Made by a program: the position numbers and the translations under genes. Below, piece by piece: positions 24,343 to 34,472 of a DNA stretch of 64,000 bases. The DNA is taken from assembly GCA_033283385.1 (NCBI GenBank), contig JAWMQQ010000001.1:1054001-1118000 (forward strand). The letters are read 5' to 3'. The notes under the pieces were generated by a model, which was not told the DNA's origin, did no database searches, and saw only the letters and a list, made by a program, of their open reading frames with translations. Within the stretch, counting starts at the first letter, position 1. Each line of letters starts with the position of its first letter. This stretch comes from Mangrovimicrobium sp033283385. GTDB taxonomy: Bacteria > Pseudomonadota > Gammaproteobacteria > Pseudomonadales > Halieaceae.

Positions 24343-25876
24343 CCCGATCGAGGACAAGCCCGCCCTCGAGACGTCGCACCCCGGCCTGTTGATGGTCGCG
24401 GTGATGGGCGTGTCTATCATCCAGTTCCTCGACGCGACCATTGCCAACGTGGCACTGCCGCATATGCAGGCAACGCTCGGCGCTTCGCTGGATACCATTG
24501 CCTGGGTGCTTACCAGCTATATCATTGCCACGGTACTGATGACTCCGGCGGTGGGCTGGGTCTCCGATCGCCTTGGATCACGCCGGGTATTCCTCTGGTC
24601 GGTGGCGGGATTCATCGTTACCTCGATGCTCTGCGGTGCGGCCCAGACCATGTTTGAGATGGTGCTTTTCCGCGTATTGCAGGGATTTTGCGCGGCGTTT
24701 ATCGGGCCCATGGCCCAGACCATCATGTACGACATAAATCCCCCGAGCAAACAGGCGGCTGCAGTGTCGCTCTGGGGCATGGTGGTTATGGTCGCGCCGA
24801 TCTGCGGCCCTATGCTGGGTGGTTTGCTGACCGAATCACTGAACTGGCGCTGGGTGTTCTACGTCAACCTGCCCATTGGTATACCGACGCTGGCAATCCT
24901 GTTCTGGCTGTTGCCGAGCAGGCCGAAGGCGGATCGCAAGCTGGATCGCTTTGGCTTTGCGATGCTGGTAATCGCGCTGGTTTCGCTGCAGCTGTTGCTG
25001 GACCGCGGCCAGAGCAAGGACTGGTTCAACTCGCCGGAGATTCTCATCGAACTGCTGGTCGCCCTCGGCGCGTTCTGGGTGTACATCACACACACGCTGA
25101 CAACAAAAAACCCGCTGTTCCCGGCGGGAATGTTACGTAATCCGAGCTTTCTCGCAGCTTTCTTTTTCATGTTCGTGCTTGGCGTCGCCAATGTCGCGCT
25201 GGCTTCGGTGCTGCCGATCATGTTCCAGAACGTCTACGGTTACGGCCCCTGGGATACCGGGCTGTTGCTGATGCCGCGCGGTGTAGGCGTGATCATTACC
25301 ATGACCATTGTCGGGCGCATCATGCACCGGGTGGATGCCCGCTATCTGATGATCGCGGGATTTTGCGTGGCGAGCTTCGCCCTGTGGATGATGTCACAGT
25401 GGTCGCTGAACATGGATCGCGGGCCGATCCTGCTGGCCGGCTTCATCCAGGGCCTGGGGCTGGGCCTGACCTTCATGCCGATGAACGTTGCGGCCTTCGC
25501 GGCGGTCGAGCCGCGCTACCGGCCAGACGCGTCAAGCCTGCTGAACCTGATGCGCAGCGTCGGCGGGAGTTTCGGGATTTCGTTGATGGTGACCTACATC
25601 TCGCGCAATACGCAGACCAGTCACGCTGACATAGCGGGGGAGATCACACGTTTCAGCCTGCCCGGGATAGATCCCCTCAATTTCACCGACCGATTTGGCC
25701 AGTTCGGCTCGGCAGTCTGGCAGATGGTGGACCTGGAGGTGAGCCGGCAGGCGCTGATGATCGCCTACATCGACAATTTCTACCTGATGTCGATGGTAAT
25801 TCTGGGCGTTGCCGTAATGACGATGTTCTTCAAGCCGATCCGCGTGCGCCTTGACCAGCAGGTGCAGGAGTTATGA
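24317..25876 (+). CDS. DHA2-family MFS drug transporter (EmrB/QacA type)
   Basis: 519 aa with about 14 hydrophobic segments. Motif D1-like FLDATIANVALPHM follows TM1, motif A is GWVSDRLGSRR, and motif C-like GPMLGGLLTESLNWRWVFYVNLPIG is typical of DHA2 antiporters. With the preceding EmrA-like adaptor and MarR regulator it forms an EmrAB-like proton-driven efflux system for hydrophobic compounds. Start ATG lies inside the adaptor gene, so translation is coupled. Confidence 0.94.
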   Translation: MSESIPDSSPIEDKPALETSHPGLLMVAVMGVSIIQFLDATIANVALPHMQATLGASLDTIAWVLTSYIIATVLMTPAVGWVSDRLGSRRVFLWSVAGFIVTSMLCGAAQTMFEMVLFRVLQGFCAAFIGPMAQTIMYDINPPSKQAAAVSLWGMVVMVAPICGPMLGGLLTESLNWRWVFYVNLPIGIPTLAILFWLLPSRPKADRKLDRFGFAMLVIALVSLQLLLDRGQSKDWFNSPEILIELLVALGAFWVYITHTLTTKNPLFPAGMLRNPSFLAAFFFMFVLGVANVALASVLPIMFQNVYGYGPWDTGLLLMPRGVGVIITMTIVGRIMHRVDARYLMIAGFCVASFALWMMSQWSLNMDRGPILLAGFIQGLGLGLTFMPMNVAAFAAVEPRYRPDASSLLNLMRSVGGSFGISLMVTYISRNTQTSHADIAGEITRFSLPGIDPLNFTDRFGQFGSAVWQMVDLEVSRQALMIAYIDNFYLMSMVILGVAVMTMFFKPIRVRLDQQVQEL

Positions 25877-25902
25877 GCAGACCGGCCGCAGGGGGAGGGT
25901 GC

Positions 25903-26142
25903 TCAGCCCAGGGCGTCCGCGTCGGATACCACCGGCCGGGCTTCGCGAGTCGCACGGATGATCTTGTCCGGTTCGCCGTAGTCGCTGATCTCGATGTAGT
26001 CGGCGTGAACCGCCTTGACTTCCGCCGCGAAGGGGAACTCGCCCAGCGAGGGCACACGATAACTGACGGTGTCGCCGACCTTGAACGTGTCGGGCTCGAA
26101 ATTGAACTTGTACGGGCAATCGCCGCTTCCCATTCCCATCAT
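25903..26142 (-). CDS. Small conserved-looking hypothetical protein
   Basis: 79 aa with an excellent RBS (aaggagg, 8 bp). The middle, DTFKVGDTVSYRVPSLG and EFPFAAEVKAVHADYIEI, looks like an SH3/Tudor-like small barrel, followed by RATREARPVVSDAD. I do not recognise a named family. It runs opposite to both neighbours and is a single-gene unit. Confidence 0.65.
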   Translation of the reverse strand: MMGMGSGDCPYKFNFEPDTFKVGDTVSYRVPSLGEFPFAAEVKAVHADYIEISDYGEPDKIIRATREARPVVSDADALG

Positions 26143-26266
26143 GTCGGGCTACCTCCTTGCGGTGGGCGGCTGCGCGCCGCGCCTGAGCGGGCAGTCTAGA
26201 ATAATCGGTCGCACGGCTCAAGCCGGTGCATCTGCGGATGAAAGCGAAATCGAAACAGGAAAACCA

Positions 26267-26938
26267 ATGACCAGCATGTCAGTCAGTGAAGCGGTGGCCA
26301 GCCGGCGCAGCATCCGGGCGTTTCTCGATCGCCCGGTGCCGCTGGACGTGCTGCAGCGGGTACTGGACGCCGCGCGCTACGCCCCCTCCGGCTGCAATTT
26401 CCAGGCCTGGGAGGCCACTGTGCTGTGCGGCCAGCCGCTGCGCGAGCTGCAGGAGAAACTGCGCAACTCGGCGCCGCAGAACCCGGTCGAGTACGCTATC
26501 CAGCCGCCCGGGGTGCCGTCGCAGTACACCGACCGGCTCGCGCAAATGGGCGCCAGCCAGTACGCTTCCATGGGCATAGACCGCGACGACGCGGCGGCGC
26601 GCCAGGCCGCCGTGGCCCGCAACCTGGATTCCTTCGGTGCGCCGGTGCTGTTGCTGTGTTATTTCCCGCGCATCATGGGGCCGCCGCAGTGGTCGGATGT
26701 CGGCATGTGGCTGCAGACCATCATGCTGTTGCTGCGCGAGGAGGGGCTGGACAGCTGCCCCCAGGAGTTCATGTCGATCTACGCCCGGGTCATCAAGGAA
26801 CACATCGGCGTCGACGATACAACACATGTCTTTTTCTGCGGCATGGCAATCGGTTACCGTGACCCGGAAGCACCGGTGAACGGCTTCGAGCGGGGTCGCG
26901 TTCCCCTCGAACAGCAGGTTCGCTTTATCGGCTTCTGA
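26267..26938 (+). CDS. Nitroreductase-family FMN oxidoreductase
   Basis: 223 aa from ATG 26267 (RBS cagga); the frame is open further upstream but without RBS. SRRSIRAFLDRPVP is the N-terminal FMN phosphate-binding motif. ARYAPSGCNFQAWE binds FMN, and the C-terminal FFCGMAIGYRDPEAPVN is typical of the family. It reduces nitro groups, enones or flavins; the substrate is unknown. Its TGA overlaps the ATG of the molybdo-enzyme by 1 bp, so they are coupled. Confidence 0.9.
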   Translation: MTSMSVSEAVASRRSIRAFLDRPVPLDVLQRVLDAARYAPSGCNFQAWEATVLCGQPLRELQEKLRNSAPQNPVEYAIQPPGVPSQYTDRLAQMGASQYASMGIDRDDAAARQAAVARNLDSFGAPVLLLCYFPRIMGPPQWSDVGMWLQTIMLLLREEGLDSCPQEFMSIYARVIKEHIGVDDTTHVFFCGMAIGYRDPEAPVNGFERGRVPLEQQVRFIGF

Positions 26939-29100
26939 TGGCGCAAGCAGGGAAAATAATGAGAGAAGAAAAATCCTACTGCCGGCTCTGCCTCGGTTTC
27001 TGCGGGCTGGATGTCGGCATCGACGACGAGGAGCGGGTGGTGTCGGTACGCGGCGATCACGACAATCCCGCGACCCAGGGCTATGCATGTATCAAGGGGC
27101 TGGAGATTCCCTCGGCGCTGTACAGCGAAAACCGCATAATGCGCCCGCTCAAGCGCGTCGGCGACACGCATGTGCCGATACCGCTGGAGCAGGCACTGGA
27201 CGAGATCGCCGAGCGCATGCGCGGCATCATCGACACCACCGGCGCGCAGACACTGGGCTTTTTCCGCGGCACCGGGACGTTCGGTTCCAACACCGCGATT
27301 TTCTCTTTCCCCGGGCTGGCGGATTCCGTCGGCGGCCAGCGCTTTTCCACCATGACCATCGACCAGTCGGCGAAGTGGGTGGCGATCGATCGCCTCGGCA
27401 CCTGGGACGCCGGCCGCCACGCCTTCGAGGACGCCGAAGTCTGGCTGTTCGCCGGCAGCAACCCGCTGGTCTCCGTCTACAGCTGGCACACACCGGTGCA
27501 GAACCCCGCCAAGCGCCTGAAGGAGGCGCGGGCGCGCGGCACGAAGATCATCGTGATCGACCCGCGCGAATGCGAGATGGCGAAGTTCGCGGATATTCAC
27601 CTGCAGATCTACCCCGGGGAGGACGCCGCCGTCGCCGCCGGGCTGTTGCATATCATCCTGGAGAACGGCTGGCACGACGTGAAATTCTGCGCGCAGCACG
27701 TGCAGGGGCTGGATACCCTGCGCGCTGCGCTCGCGCCGTTCACCCCCGAGGTAGTGGCCGCCCGTGCGGGTATCGATGCTGCGGACCTGCTGGCAGCGGC
27801 GCAACTTTTTGCGCGGGATGCGCGCCGCGGCAGCGTGAACACCGGTACCGGCGTCAACATGGCCGCCTTCCCCAATCTCGCCGAACACCTGTACGAGTGC
27901 CTGGGTATCGTCTGCGGGCGATTCAACCGCGAGGGCGAGGCGCTGCCCAACCCCGGCGTTTTCAACGGTGGGCCGGCGCCGCGCGCCCAGGTGAGCGGGC
28001 CCCTGCGCAGCTTCGAGAAAGCCCCGCGCTCGCGGGTGCGCGGGGCGGTTCGGCTGATGGGGGAATCCGCCACACCCACGCTGGTGGAGGAAATCCTCGA
28101 GCCCGGCGAGGGGCAGCTGCGCGGCCTGCTGATTTCCGGCGCCAACCCGGTGGGCGCCATGCCCGACACCGGGCGAGTCGTGGAGGCGTTCAGGGCGCTG
28201 GAGCTGCTGGTGGTGATCGAGCCCTTCCACACCGCCACCACGGCGCTGGCGGACTATGTGCTGCCGCCGAAGATTCTCTTCGAGCACGCGGACATGACCT
28301 TCGGGCTGGAGATGACCAACCTCAGTATCCCCTACGCCCAGTACACCCCGGCGCTGGTGCCGCCGCCCGCGGACTCGGAACTGTGCGACGAGGGTTATGT
28401 CGCCTGGGCGCTGGCAAAACGCCTGGGTGTCGCGCTCAACTTCATGGGCGTGGAAATGGACATGGACACGCCGCCGGTCGACGACAACGATTTTCTCGCC
28501 ATCATGGCGCGCAATGCGGCGATACCGTTCAGCGAATTGCAGCAGCAGGCGCTGGGCGGGCGCATCTTCGACCTGCCGCCGAAACATGTCGCGCCTGCGA
28601 ACGAGCAGGCGGGGCGCTTCGATGTCATGCCCGCCGATGTCGCCGAAGAGCTTGCCGGGTTTGCCGCGAGCGCGTCGGTCTCCTCCCTGCTCGAGGGCGG
28701 TGCCGAGTTCGACCTGCGACTGATCTCGCGGCGCATGCGCGAAATCAGTAATACCAGCTGCCGGGAGTTCCCCACCGCGCGCAAGCGCCGGCCCTTCAAT
28801 CCGCTGTGCCTGCACCCCGAGGACATGGCCAGGCGCCAGTTGGCGGATGGCGACGAAGTGGTGCTGGTGTCCGACAACGGCCGCATCCCGGCCATCGTCG
28901 AGGCGGACGCCACGCTCAAGCCGGGTGTGGCGAGCATGACCCACGGCTTTGGCGTGATGCCCGGCGAGCCCGCGGATTACCGCGTGCAGGGCGCTTCCGT
29001 ATCGCCGCTGATCAGCCTGGACAGGGATTGCGAGGCACTGCAGGCCATGCCGCGCATGTCCGGCATACCGGTGCGCATCGAGTCTGCGGGTGCGAACTGA
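26938..29100 (+). CDS. Molybdopterin (bis-MGD) oxidoreductase with N-terminal [4Fe-4S] site
   Basis: 720 aa. Cluster ligands C15-x2-C18-x3-C22 and C50 (YCRLCLGFCG, GYACIKG) are followed by the Molybdopterin domain (TMTIDQSAKWVAIDRLG, FAGSNPLVS, IVIDPRECEMAKFAD). A C-terminal Molydop_binding barrel (NPLCLHPEDMARRQLADGDEV) ends the protein. It is a single-subunit, cytoplasmic type (no Tat signal) of the formate dehydrogenase/DMSO-reductase superfamily; the substrate is unknown. ATG 26959 is an alternative start. A paralogue lies at 45153-47375. Confidence 0.9.
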   Translation: MAQAGKIMREEKSYCRLCLGFCGLDVGIDDEERVVSVRGDHDNPATQGYACIKGLEIPSALYSENRIMRPLKRVGDTHVPIPLEQALDEIAERMRGIIDTTGAQTLGFFRGTGTFGSNTAIFSFPGLADSVGGQRFSTMTIDQSAKWVAIDRLGTWDAGRHAFEDAEVWLFAGSNPLVSVYSWHTPVQNPAKRLKEARARGTKIIVIDPRECEMAKFADIHLQIYPGEDAAVAAGLLHIILENGWHDVKFCAQHVQGLDTLRAALAPFTPEVVAARAGIDAADLLAAAQLFARDARRGSVNTGTGVNMAAFPNLAEHLYECLGIVCGRFNREGEALPNPGVFNGGPAPRAQVSGPLRSFEKAPRSRVRGAVRLMGESATPTLVEEILEPGEGQLRGLLISGANPVGAMPDTGRVVEAFRALELLVVIEPFHTATTALADYVLPPKILFEHADMTFGLEMTNLSIPYAQYTPALVPPPADSELCDEGYVAWALAKRLGVALNFMGVEMDMDTPPVDDNDFLAIMARNAAIPFSELQQQALGGRIFDLPPKHVAPANEQAGRFDVMPADVAEELAGFAASASVSSLLEGGAEFDLRLISRRMREISNTSCREFPTARKRRPFNPLCLHPEDMARRQLADGDEVVLVSDNGRIPAIVEADATLKPGVASMTHGFGVMPGEPADYRVQGASVSPLISLDRDCEALQAMPRMSGIPVRIESAGAN

Positions 29101-29264
29101 TGGGACAGGGGCCGCTTTTCAGGAGCGAAAACGTTGACCCAGATTGCAGGCATTCTTGCCGCAGGCTGCAAAGTCCGCGCGCAAATCGCCGCGTGGTTGC
29201 CTCGCCAACAGCGCGCGTATATTCTTCCTAACCGCAAAATTTCCCGAAAAAAAGGGTGAAAAAC

Positions 29265-30455
29265 ATGAGCGAAAACACTGCTGAAGAAATTGTGACGCTG
29301 GATACCAGCGATGTCGACAAGTGGGTCGGCAAACGTCTCGTCTACGCCGAGCTTTGGGACCCCTGCAATGCCACGGATATCCGCCGCTGGGTTCAGGCCA
29401 TGGACTACCCGAACCCGATTCACTGGGACGAGCGCTTCGCCAACGAGTCGCAGTTCGGCGGCATCGTCGCGCCGCAATCGTTCACCGTGGCGATGGACTA
29501 CGGCCACGGCTGCCACCCCTCCTGCGTGGGCAAGGTTCCCGGCACCCATCTGATCTTCGCCGGTGAAGAATGGTGGTTCTACGGCACTCCCGTGCGCCCG
29601 GGCGACAAGCTCACCCAGGAGCGGTACTTCGCGGGCTACAAGGTCACCGATACCGGTTTCGCCGGCCCGACCATGTTCGCCGACGGCGATACCATCCACC
29701 GCAACCAGCACGGCGCGCTGGTCGCCAAGGAACGCGCCACCTCCATCCGCTACCTGGTGGAAGAGGCCAACAAGCGCGGCGTATACGGCAAGGAAAAGCG
29801 CGCGCCGAAAGAGTGGACCGACGAAGAACTGGAAGAAATCTACGCGCTGCGCCACAACTGGATCCTCTCCAACCGCGAGGGCGTTTCGCCGCGCTTCTCC
29901 GAGGTGAACGTCGGCGACGAACTGCCGCGCCGCGTAATCGGCCCGCACTCCGTCATCAGCTTCGCCAACGAGTGCCGCGCCCACCGCCAGAACATCTGGG
30001 GCACCTGGCGCTGGAACCCGCCGGAAGGCGTCAAGGACCCGGCCACCGACGACGCCGGCTTCGGCGCCGACATGACTTACGACTTCGAGGCGCGCAAGAT
30101 CGACCCGCGCAAGGGCGACGGCCTGTACCACGGCCCGTCCAGCGGCCACATCAACAAGCGCAAGGCCGAGAAGATCGGCATGGGTGGCGCCTATGGTTAC
30201 GGCTCCTCCATGAACGCCTGGCACCTGGACACCATCGCCTACTGGGCCGGCCACGACGGTTACATCTGGCACTCAAAGACACAGTTCCGCAGCCCCGCAT
30301 TTGAGGGCGACGTGACTTACGTGGACGCCAAGGTCGTGGACAAGCAGGAGACCTCCGCTTTCGGCATGCCGATCGTCACGGTCGAACTGAGGATGACCAC
30401 CCAGGAAGGCGACACCATCCTCAAGGGTACCGCCGACGTCTCGCTGCCGTCCTGA
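29265..30455 (+). CDS. Double hot-dog (FAS1-like/MaoC-type) dehydratase
   Basis: 396 aa from ATG 29265 (AAAGGG RBS 8 bp upstream; GTG 29256 is in frame). The N-terminal half is a MaoC-N/FAS1-like dehydratase domain (WDPCNATDIRRWVQAMDYPNP, GGIVAPQSFTVAM). The second half is another hot-dog domain (NVGDELPRRVIGPHS, MNAWHLDTIAYWAGHDGYI). Such proteins hydrate or dehydrate enoyl-CoA-like substrates. The intergenic 29101-29264 contains no gene. Confidence 0.85.
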   Translation: MSENTAEEIVTLDTSDVDKWVGKRLVYAELWDPCNATDIRRWVQAMDYPNPIHWDERFANESQFGGIVAPQSFTVAMDYGHGCHPSCVGKVPGTHLIFAGEEWWFYGTPVRPGDKLTQERYFAGYKVTDTGFAGPTMFADGDTIHRNQHGALVAKERATSIRYLVEEANKRGVYGKEKRAPKEWTDEELEEIYALRHNWILSNREGVSPRFSEVNVGDELPRRVIGPHSVISFANECRAHRQNIWGTWRWNPPEGVKDPATDDAGFGADMTYDFEARKIDPRKGDGLYHGPSSGHINKRKAEKIGMGGAYGYGSSMNAWHLDTIAYWAGHDGYIWHSKTQFRSPAFEGDVTYVDAKVVDKQETSAFGMPIVTVELRMTTQEGDTILKGTADVSLPS

Positions 30456-30474
30456 TACGGCGGCGGGGCAGTCC

Positions 30475-31392
30475 GTGAAACTCGCCTTCCCGATGCCGCA
30501 CATGCTGCGGCTCAAGGCCAGCTCCCAGCCCTGGGAGGCCGCCGTCACCGGCGCCGACCAGACCCGGCTGGCGAAGCGGGCCGAGGCGCTCGGGTACGAC
30601 ATGATCGCCGTGCCCGAGCACTTCCTCATTCCCAAGCAGCACGTCGAACTCTCCGGCCCGCACTATTTCCACGCGGCTGCCGCCCAGGGTTATTTTGCCG
30701 GCGCCACCGAGCGCATCCGCCTCAACTCCTGTATTTCCATTCTGCCGCTGCAGCACCCGGTGGTGACAGCCAAGGCGCTTGCCACGCTGGACTGGTTGAG
30801 CAGCGGGCGCATGATGGTCACCTTCGGTGTCGGCTGGCTCAAGGAAGAGTTCGAGCTGCTGGGCGTGGACTTCCACGAGCGCGGCCGCATGGCGGATGAA
30901 TACCTGGCCGCCATGATCGAGCTGTGGACCAGCGACAACCCGGAGTTCGAGGGGCGCTACGTGAGGTTTCGCGACGTCGCCTTCGAGCCGAAACCGGTGC
31001 AGGAGCCGCACCTGCCGATCTGGCTGGGCGGCGACGCCGATGCGGCCCTGCGCCGCGCCGCGCGCTTCGCCACCGGCTGGTGGCCCTTCCTGACGCCGCC
31101 GGAGAAAATCGGCGAGCGCATCGACTTCATCAAGTCCCAGCCGGAATTTCGCGGCCAGCCCTTCGAGGTGATGTACGGCCTCGGCACCGCCCGGGTGGGC
31201 GAGGGGCATGTGGTCAACGACGATCCGGAACTGCGCCGGCAACTGGCCGCGCAGGAAATCGTCGACGCCCTGGGCGAGTTGAAAGAGCAGGGCGTTACCA
31301 TGAGTTCGGTGCCGACACCGCCGGTGGCCGGCCTCGAAGCATTCCTGGACCACGCGCAATGGGTGATGGAGGAGATCCAGCCCCGATTGTAG
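30475..31392 (+). CDS. LLM-class flavin/F420-dependent oxidoreductase (TIGR03619-like)
   Basis: 305 aa, GTG start 19 bp after the dehydratase. A luciferase-like barrel: AEALGYDMIAVPEHF, ERIRLNSCISILPLQHP, LDWLSSGRMMVTFGVGWLKEE, PIWLGGDADAALRRAA. The TIGR03619 group is annotated as F420-dependent, but FMN use is possible in Gammaproteobacteria. The reaction is unknown; a monooxygenase or dehydrogenase step on a ring ketone is plausible. A paralogue is at 34473-35387. Confidence 0.88.
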   Translation: MKLAFPMPHMLRLKASSQPWEAAVTGADQTRLAKRAEALGYDMIAVPEHFLIPKQHVELSGPHYFHAAAAQGYFAGATERIRLNSCISILPLQHPVVTAKALATLDWLSSGRMMVTFGVGWLKEEFELLGVDFHERGRMADEYLAAMIELWTSDNPEFEGRYVRFRDVAFEPKPVQEPHLPIWLGGDADAALRRAARFATGWWPFLTPPEKIGERIDFIKSQPEFRGQPFEVMYGLGTARVGEGHVVNDDPELRRQLAAQEIVDALGELKEQGVTMSSVPTPPVAGLEAFLDHAQWVMEEIQPRL

Positions 31393-31434
31393 TTTTCCGT
31401 CCAGCAGCAGATAACGATAAGTGGAGTCGCAATA

Positions 31435-33504
31435 ATGAAATTACAGGCTCGGAAATGGTTGGGCAGTCTTATCCTCGCGCTGGGTTGCGCTGCCTCAGCG
31501 CAATCGGCGGATAACGTCGACTGGGCACACCCGGGCGGCGGTGTGGACGAGGGCATGTTCAGTACCCTCAAGCAGATCGACACCGGCAATGTCGGCAAGC
31601 TGGGCCTGGCCTGGTCGATGGACCTGCCGGGGGAGTCCTCGCTGGAGGCGACACCGCTGACCATCGACGGGGTGCTCTATTTTTCCGGCAGCCGCGCCGA
31701 GGTCTACGCGGTGCAGGCCGCCACCGGCAAGCTGCTGTGGAAATACGATCCCGAGACCTGGAAATACAAGCCCGGCAAGCTGGGCTTCACCCTGCCGGTC
31801 AACCGCGGCGTGGCCTACGCCAACGGCAAGGTGTTCGTCGGCGCCATCGACGGCCGCCTGATCGCCCTCGACGCCGCTGACGGCAAGGTGCTGTGGAGCG
31901 CGCAGACCGTCCCCGAGGGCATGCTCAATATCATCACTGGCGCGCCGCGGGTATTCGGCGACAAGGTGATCATCGGCAACGGCGGCGCCGACTTCGGCGC
32001 CCGCGGCTTCGTCACCGCCTACTACCAGGACAGCGGCAAGCAGGCCTGGCGCTTCTACACCGTGCCCGGCTCGCCGGAGCAGAACAAGGGCGACCCGGCG
32101 ATGGAGCGCGCGGCGAAGACCTGGTCCGGCGAGTACTGGAAGACCGGCAGCGGCGGCACCGTCTGGAACGGCATCACCTACGACCCGGGCAACAACCTGG
32201 TCTACCTCGGCACGGGCAATGGCGGTCCCTACGATTCCAACCGCCGGAGTCCCGGCGACGGCGACAACCTCTACCTCGCCTCCATCGTCGCGGTGGACGC
32301 CGATACCGGCAAGTACGTCTGGCACTACCAGACGAACCCGCGCGAGGCCTGGGACTACAAGTGCACCGCCAACATGGTGCTGGCGACCATCGACTACGCC
32401 GGCAAGTCCCGCGACGTGATCATGCAGGCGCCGACCAACGGCTTCTTCTACGTGCTGGACCGCAAGACCGGCGAACTGCTCTCCGCCGAGAAGATCGGCA
32501 AGGTCAACTGGGCCTCGCACATCGACATGAAGACGGGCCGCCCGGTGGAAGCCTACGACATCCGCTACGCCGAACACGACGTGGTGATGTTCCCGGGTTC
32601 CATGGGCGCCCACAACTGGCAGCCCATGGCCTACAGCCCGGACACCGGGCTGGCCTACATCCCCTACATGCAGATGGGCACGAAGTTCTCGCGCACCGAG
32701 AGCAAGACCAGGGGCTTCTCGATCTTCGGCATGTCCATCAGCAACGTGGTGGAGGAGCCCGGCGACGGCAAGGGCGCGCTGCTGGCCTGGAACCCGGTGA
32801 CGCAGAAACCCGCGTGGAAAGTGCCGCACGACACCATCTGGAACGGCGGCGTCATGGCCACCGCGGGCAACCTGGTGTTCCAGGGCACCGCGGACGGCTA
32901 TTTCTCCGCCTATAACGCGCAGACCGGCGAGCGCCTGTGGCACTATAATGTCGGCCTGGGCGTGATCGCCGCGCCCAATACCTACGAGGTGGACGGCAAG
33001 CAGTACATCTCGCTGCTGGTCGGTTACGGCGGTTCCGCGGCGGTGAACGGCGAGGTCATGGACGCCGGCTGGAGTTTCCGCGGACAGCCGCGCCGCGTCC
33101 TCACCTTCGTGCTGGGCGGCGATGCGAAGTTGCCGCCCGGTCCGCCCGCGGACAAGACAGTGCACGCCCTGGACGACCCCGCCATCAAGATCGACGAGGC
33201 CGACGTGATCCCCGGCCGCATGCTGTACTCCATGCGCTGCGCCTCCTGCCACGGCCTGGACCTCGAGGCGGCGGGCGGGCCTGCGCCGGACCTGCGCGAA
33301 TCGCCCATCGCCCTGCACGAGAGCAGCCTGTGGACGGTGCTCAACCAGAGCGTGCTGCTGCCGCGCGGCATGCCGGTGTTCACCGACCTCACCCAGGAGC
33401 AGGTGCGCCAGATTCACGCCTACATCCGCGCCAGGGCGCGCGAGGCACTGGGCCTGCGCGAGCCGCTGAAGGACGCCCCGCCGGTGCCGGCGGGTCCGCG
33501 CTAG
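31435..33504 (+). CDS. PQQ-dependent quinohemoprotein alcohol dehydrogenase
   Basis: 689 aa with a Sec signal peptide (cleavage near SAQSA, residues 20-25). An eight-bladed PQQ propeller follows (tryptophan-docking repeats such as GKLLWKYDPETWKY, GKYVWHYQTNPREAWDY, GERLWHYNVGLGV). A C-terminal cytochrome c domain has CASCH at 602-606 and a likely Met ligand M646 (RGMPVF). It oxidises a primary or secondary alcohol in the periplasm and passes electrons through heme c. PQQ biosynthesis is not in the window. Confidence 0.93.
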   Translation: MKLQARKWLGSLILALGCAASAQSADNVDWAHPGGGVDEGMFSTLKQIDTGNVGKLGLAWSMDLPGESSLEATPLTIDGVLYFSGSRAEVYAVQAATGKLLWKYDPETWKYKPGKLGFTLPVNRGVAYANGKVFVGAIDGRLIALDAADGKVLWSAQTVPEGMLNIITGAPRVFGDKVIIGNGGADFGARGFVTAYYQDSGKQAWRFYTVPGSPEQNKGDPAMERAAKTWSGEYWKTGSGGTVWNGITYDPGNNLVYLGTGNGGPYDSNRRSPGDGDNLYLASIVAVDADTGKYVWHYQTNPREAWDYKCTANMVLATIDYAGKSRDVIMQAPTNGFFYVLDRKTGELLSAEKIGKVNWASHIDMKTGRPVEAYDIRYAEHDVVMFPGSMGAHNWQPMAYSPDTGLAYIPYMQMGTKFSRTESKTRGFSIFGMSISNVVEEPGDGKGALLAWNPVTQKPAWKVPHDTIWNGGVMATAGNLVFQGTADGYFSAYNAQTGERLWHYNVGLGVIAAPNTYEVDGKQYISLLVGYGGSAAVNGEVMDAGWSFRGQPRRVLTFVLGGDAKLPPGPPADKTVHALDDPAIKIDEADVIPGRMLYSMRCASCHGLDLEAAGGPAPDLRESPIALHESSLWTVLNQSVLLPRGMPVFTDLTQEQVRQIHAYIRARAREALGLREPLKDAPPVPAGPR

Positions 33505-33532
33505 ACTGGTAGCGACGACAAAAGGAGCAGGT

Positions 33533-34420
33533 ATGGAAACACCGGGTATATTCAACACCGGGCAGGTGTCGCTGGCCGACCAGGTCGCCATCGTTACCGG
33601 CGGCGGCGGGGGCATCGGCCGGGCGATAGCCCTGGGCCTCGCCAGTGCCGGGGCGGATATCGTCATCGCCGATATCGTGCCCGAGCGCTGCGAGGAAACC
33701 CGGCAGCGGGTGGAGGAACTGGGGCGGCGCGCGCTGCCCTGGCCGGTGGACGTGTGCGACACCGACGCAGTACGGGCGATGGTGGAGGCCGCGAAGGATC
33801 ATTTCGGCCGCATCGATATCCTCGTCAACAATGCTGGCGGCGTCGGCCCGCGCCCCTTCCTGCAGCAGTCCGAGCGCTCCTGGCGCCGGCACATCGATAT
33901 CAACTTCGTCAGCATGCTGGCCGCCACCTCCGCGGCGGCGCCGGTGATGATCGAGGGCGGACGCGGCGGGGCCATCATCAATGTCGCCAGCATCGAGGCG
34001 TCGCGGGCGGCGCCCAATTTCGCCGTCTACGCCGCCTGCAAGGCCGCCATGCTGAATTTCACCCGCACCCTGGCGCTGGAACTGGGGGACGCGGGCATTC
34101 GCGTCAACGCCATTGCGCCGGACTACACGGTGACGCCGGGCCTGCGCGGCAATATCAGCGGCCCCGTGGATGAGTCCACCTGGATACACCCCAGCGCCGC
34201 CCAGGACGCCGCAACAGCCCGCCGCCTGCCGCTGGGCCGCACCGGGGTGGACCACGAGTGCGGCAGCGTGGCCGTATTCCTCGCTTCACGCATGAGCAGT
34301 TATGTCACCGGCGCTGTCATCCCCGTGGACGGCGGCGCCTGGGCATCCAGCGGCTGGCTGCGCGATAGCAGCGGCCGCTGGACGCTGACCGGCGACGTGC
34401 CGGAACCCGGTAAACCCTGA
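33533..34420 (+). CDS. Short-chain dehydrogenase/reductase (SDR)
   Basis: 295 aa. TGGGGGIG, ADIV (NAD type), NNAGG, NVASIEAS and YAACK, VDGGAWASSGWLR. It has the catalytic residues of classical SDRs. An insertion after the active site (GNISGPVDESTWIHPSA) probably shapes a larger substrate pocket. RBS aaggagc. It lies between the PQQ dehydrogenase and an LLM enzyme in the same direction. Confidence 0.9.
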   Translation: METPGIFNTGQVSLADQVAIVTGGGGGIGRAIALGLASAGADIVIADIVPERCEETRQRVEELGRRALPWPVDVCDTDAVRAMVEAAKDHFGRIDILVNNAGGVGPRPFLQQSERSWRRHIDINFVSMLAATSAAAPVMIEGGRGGAIINVASIEASRAAPNFAVYAACKAAMLNFTRTLALELGDAGIRVNAIAPDYTVTPGLRGNISGPVDESTWIHPSAAQDAATARRLPLGRTGVDHECGSVAVFLASRMSSYVTGAVIPVDGGAWASSGWLRDSSGRWTLTGDVPEPGKP

Positions 34421-34472
34421 AGTTTTTCCTGCAAGATTCCCGACAAGACGCCAACGAGACCAGGAACGCTCT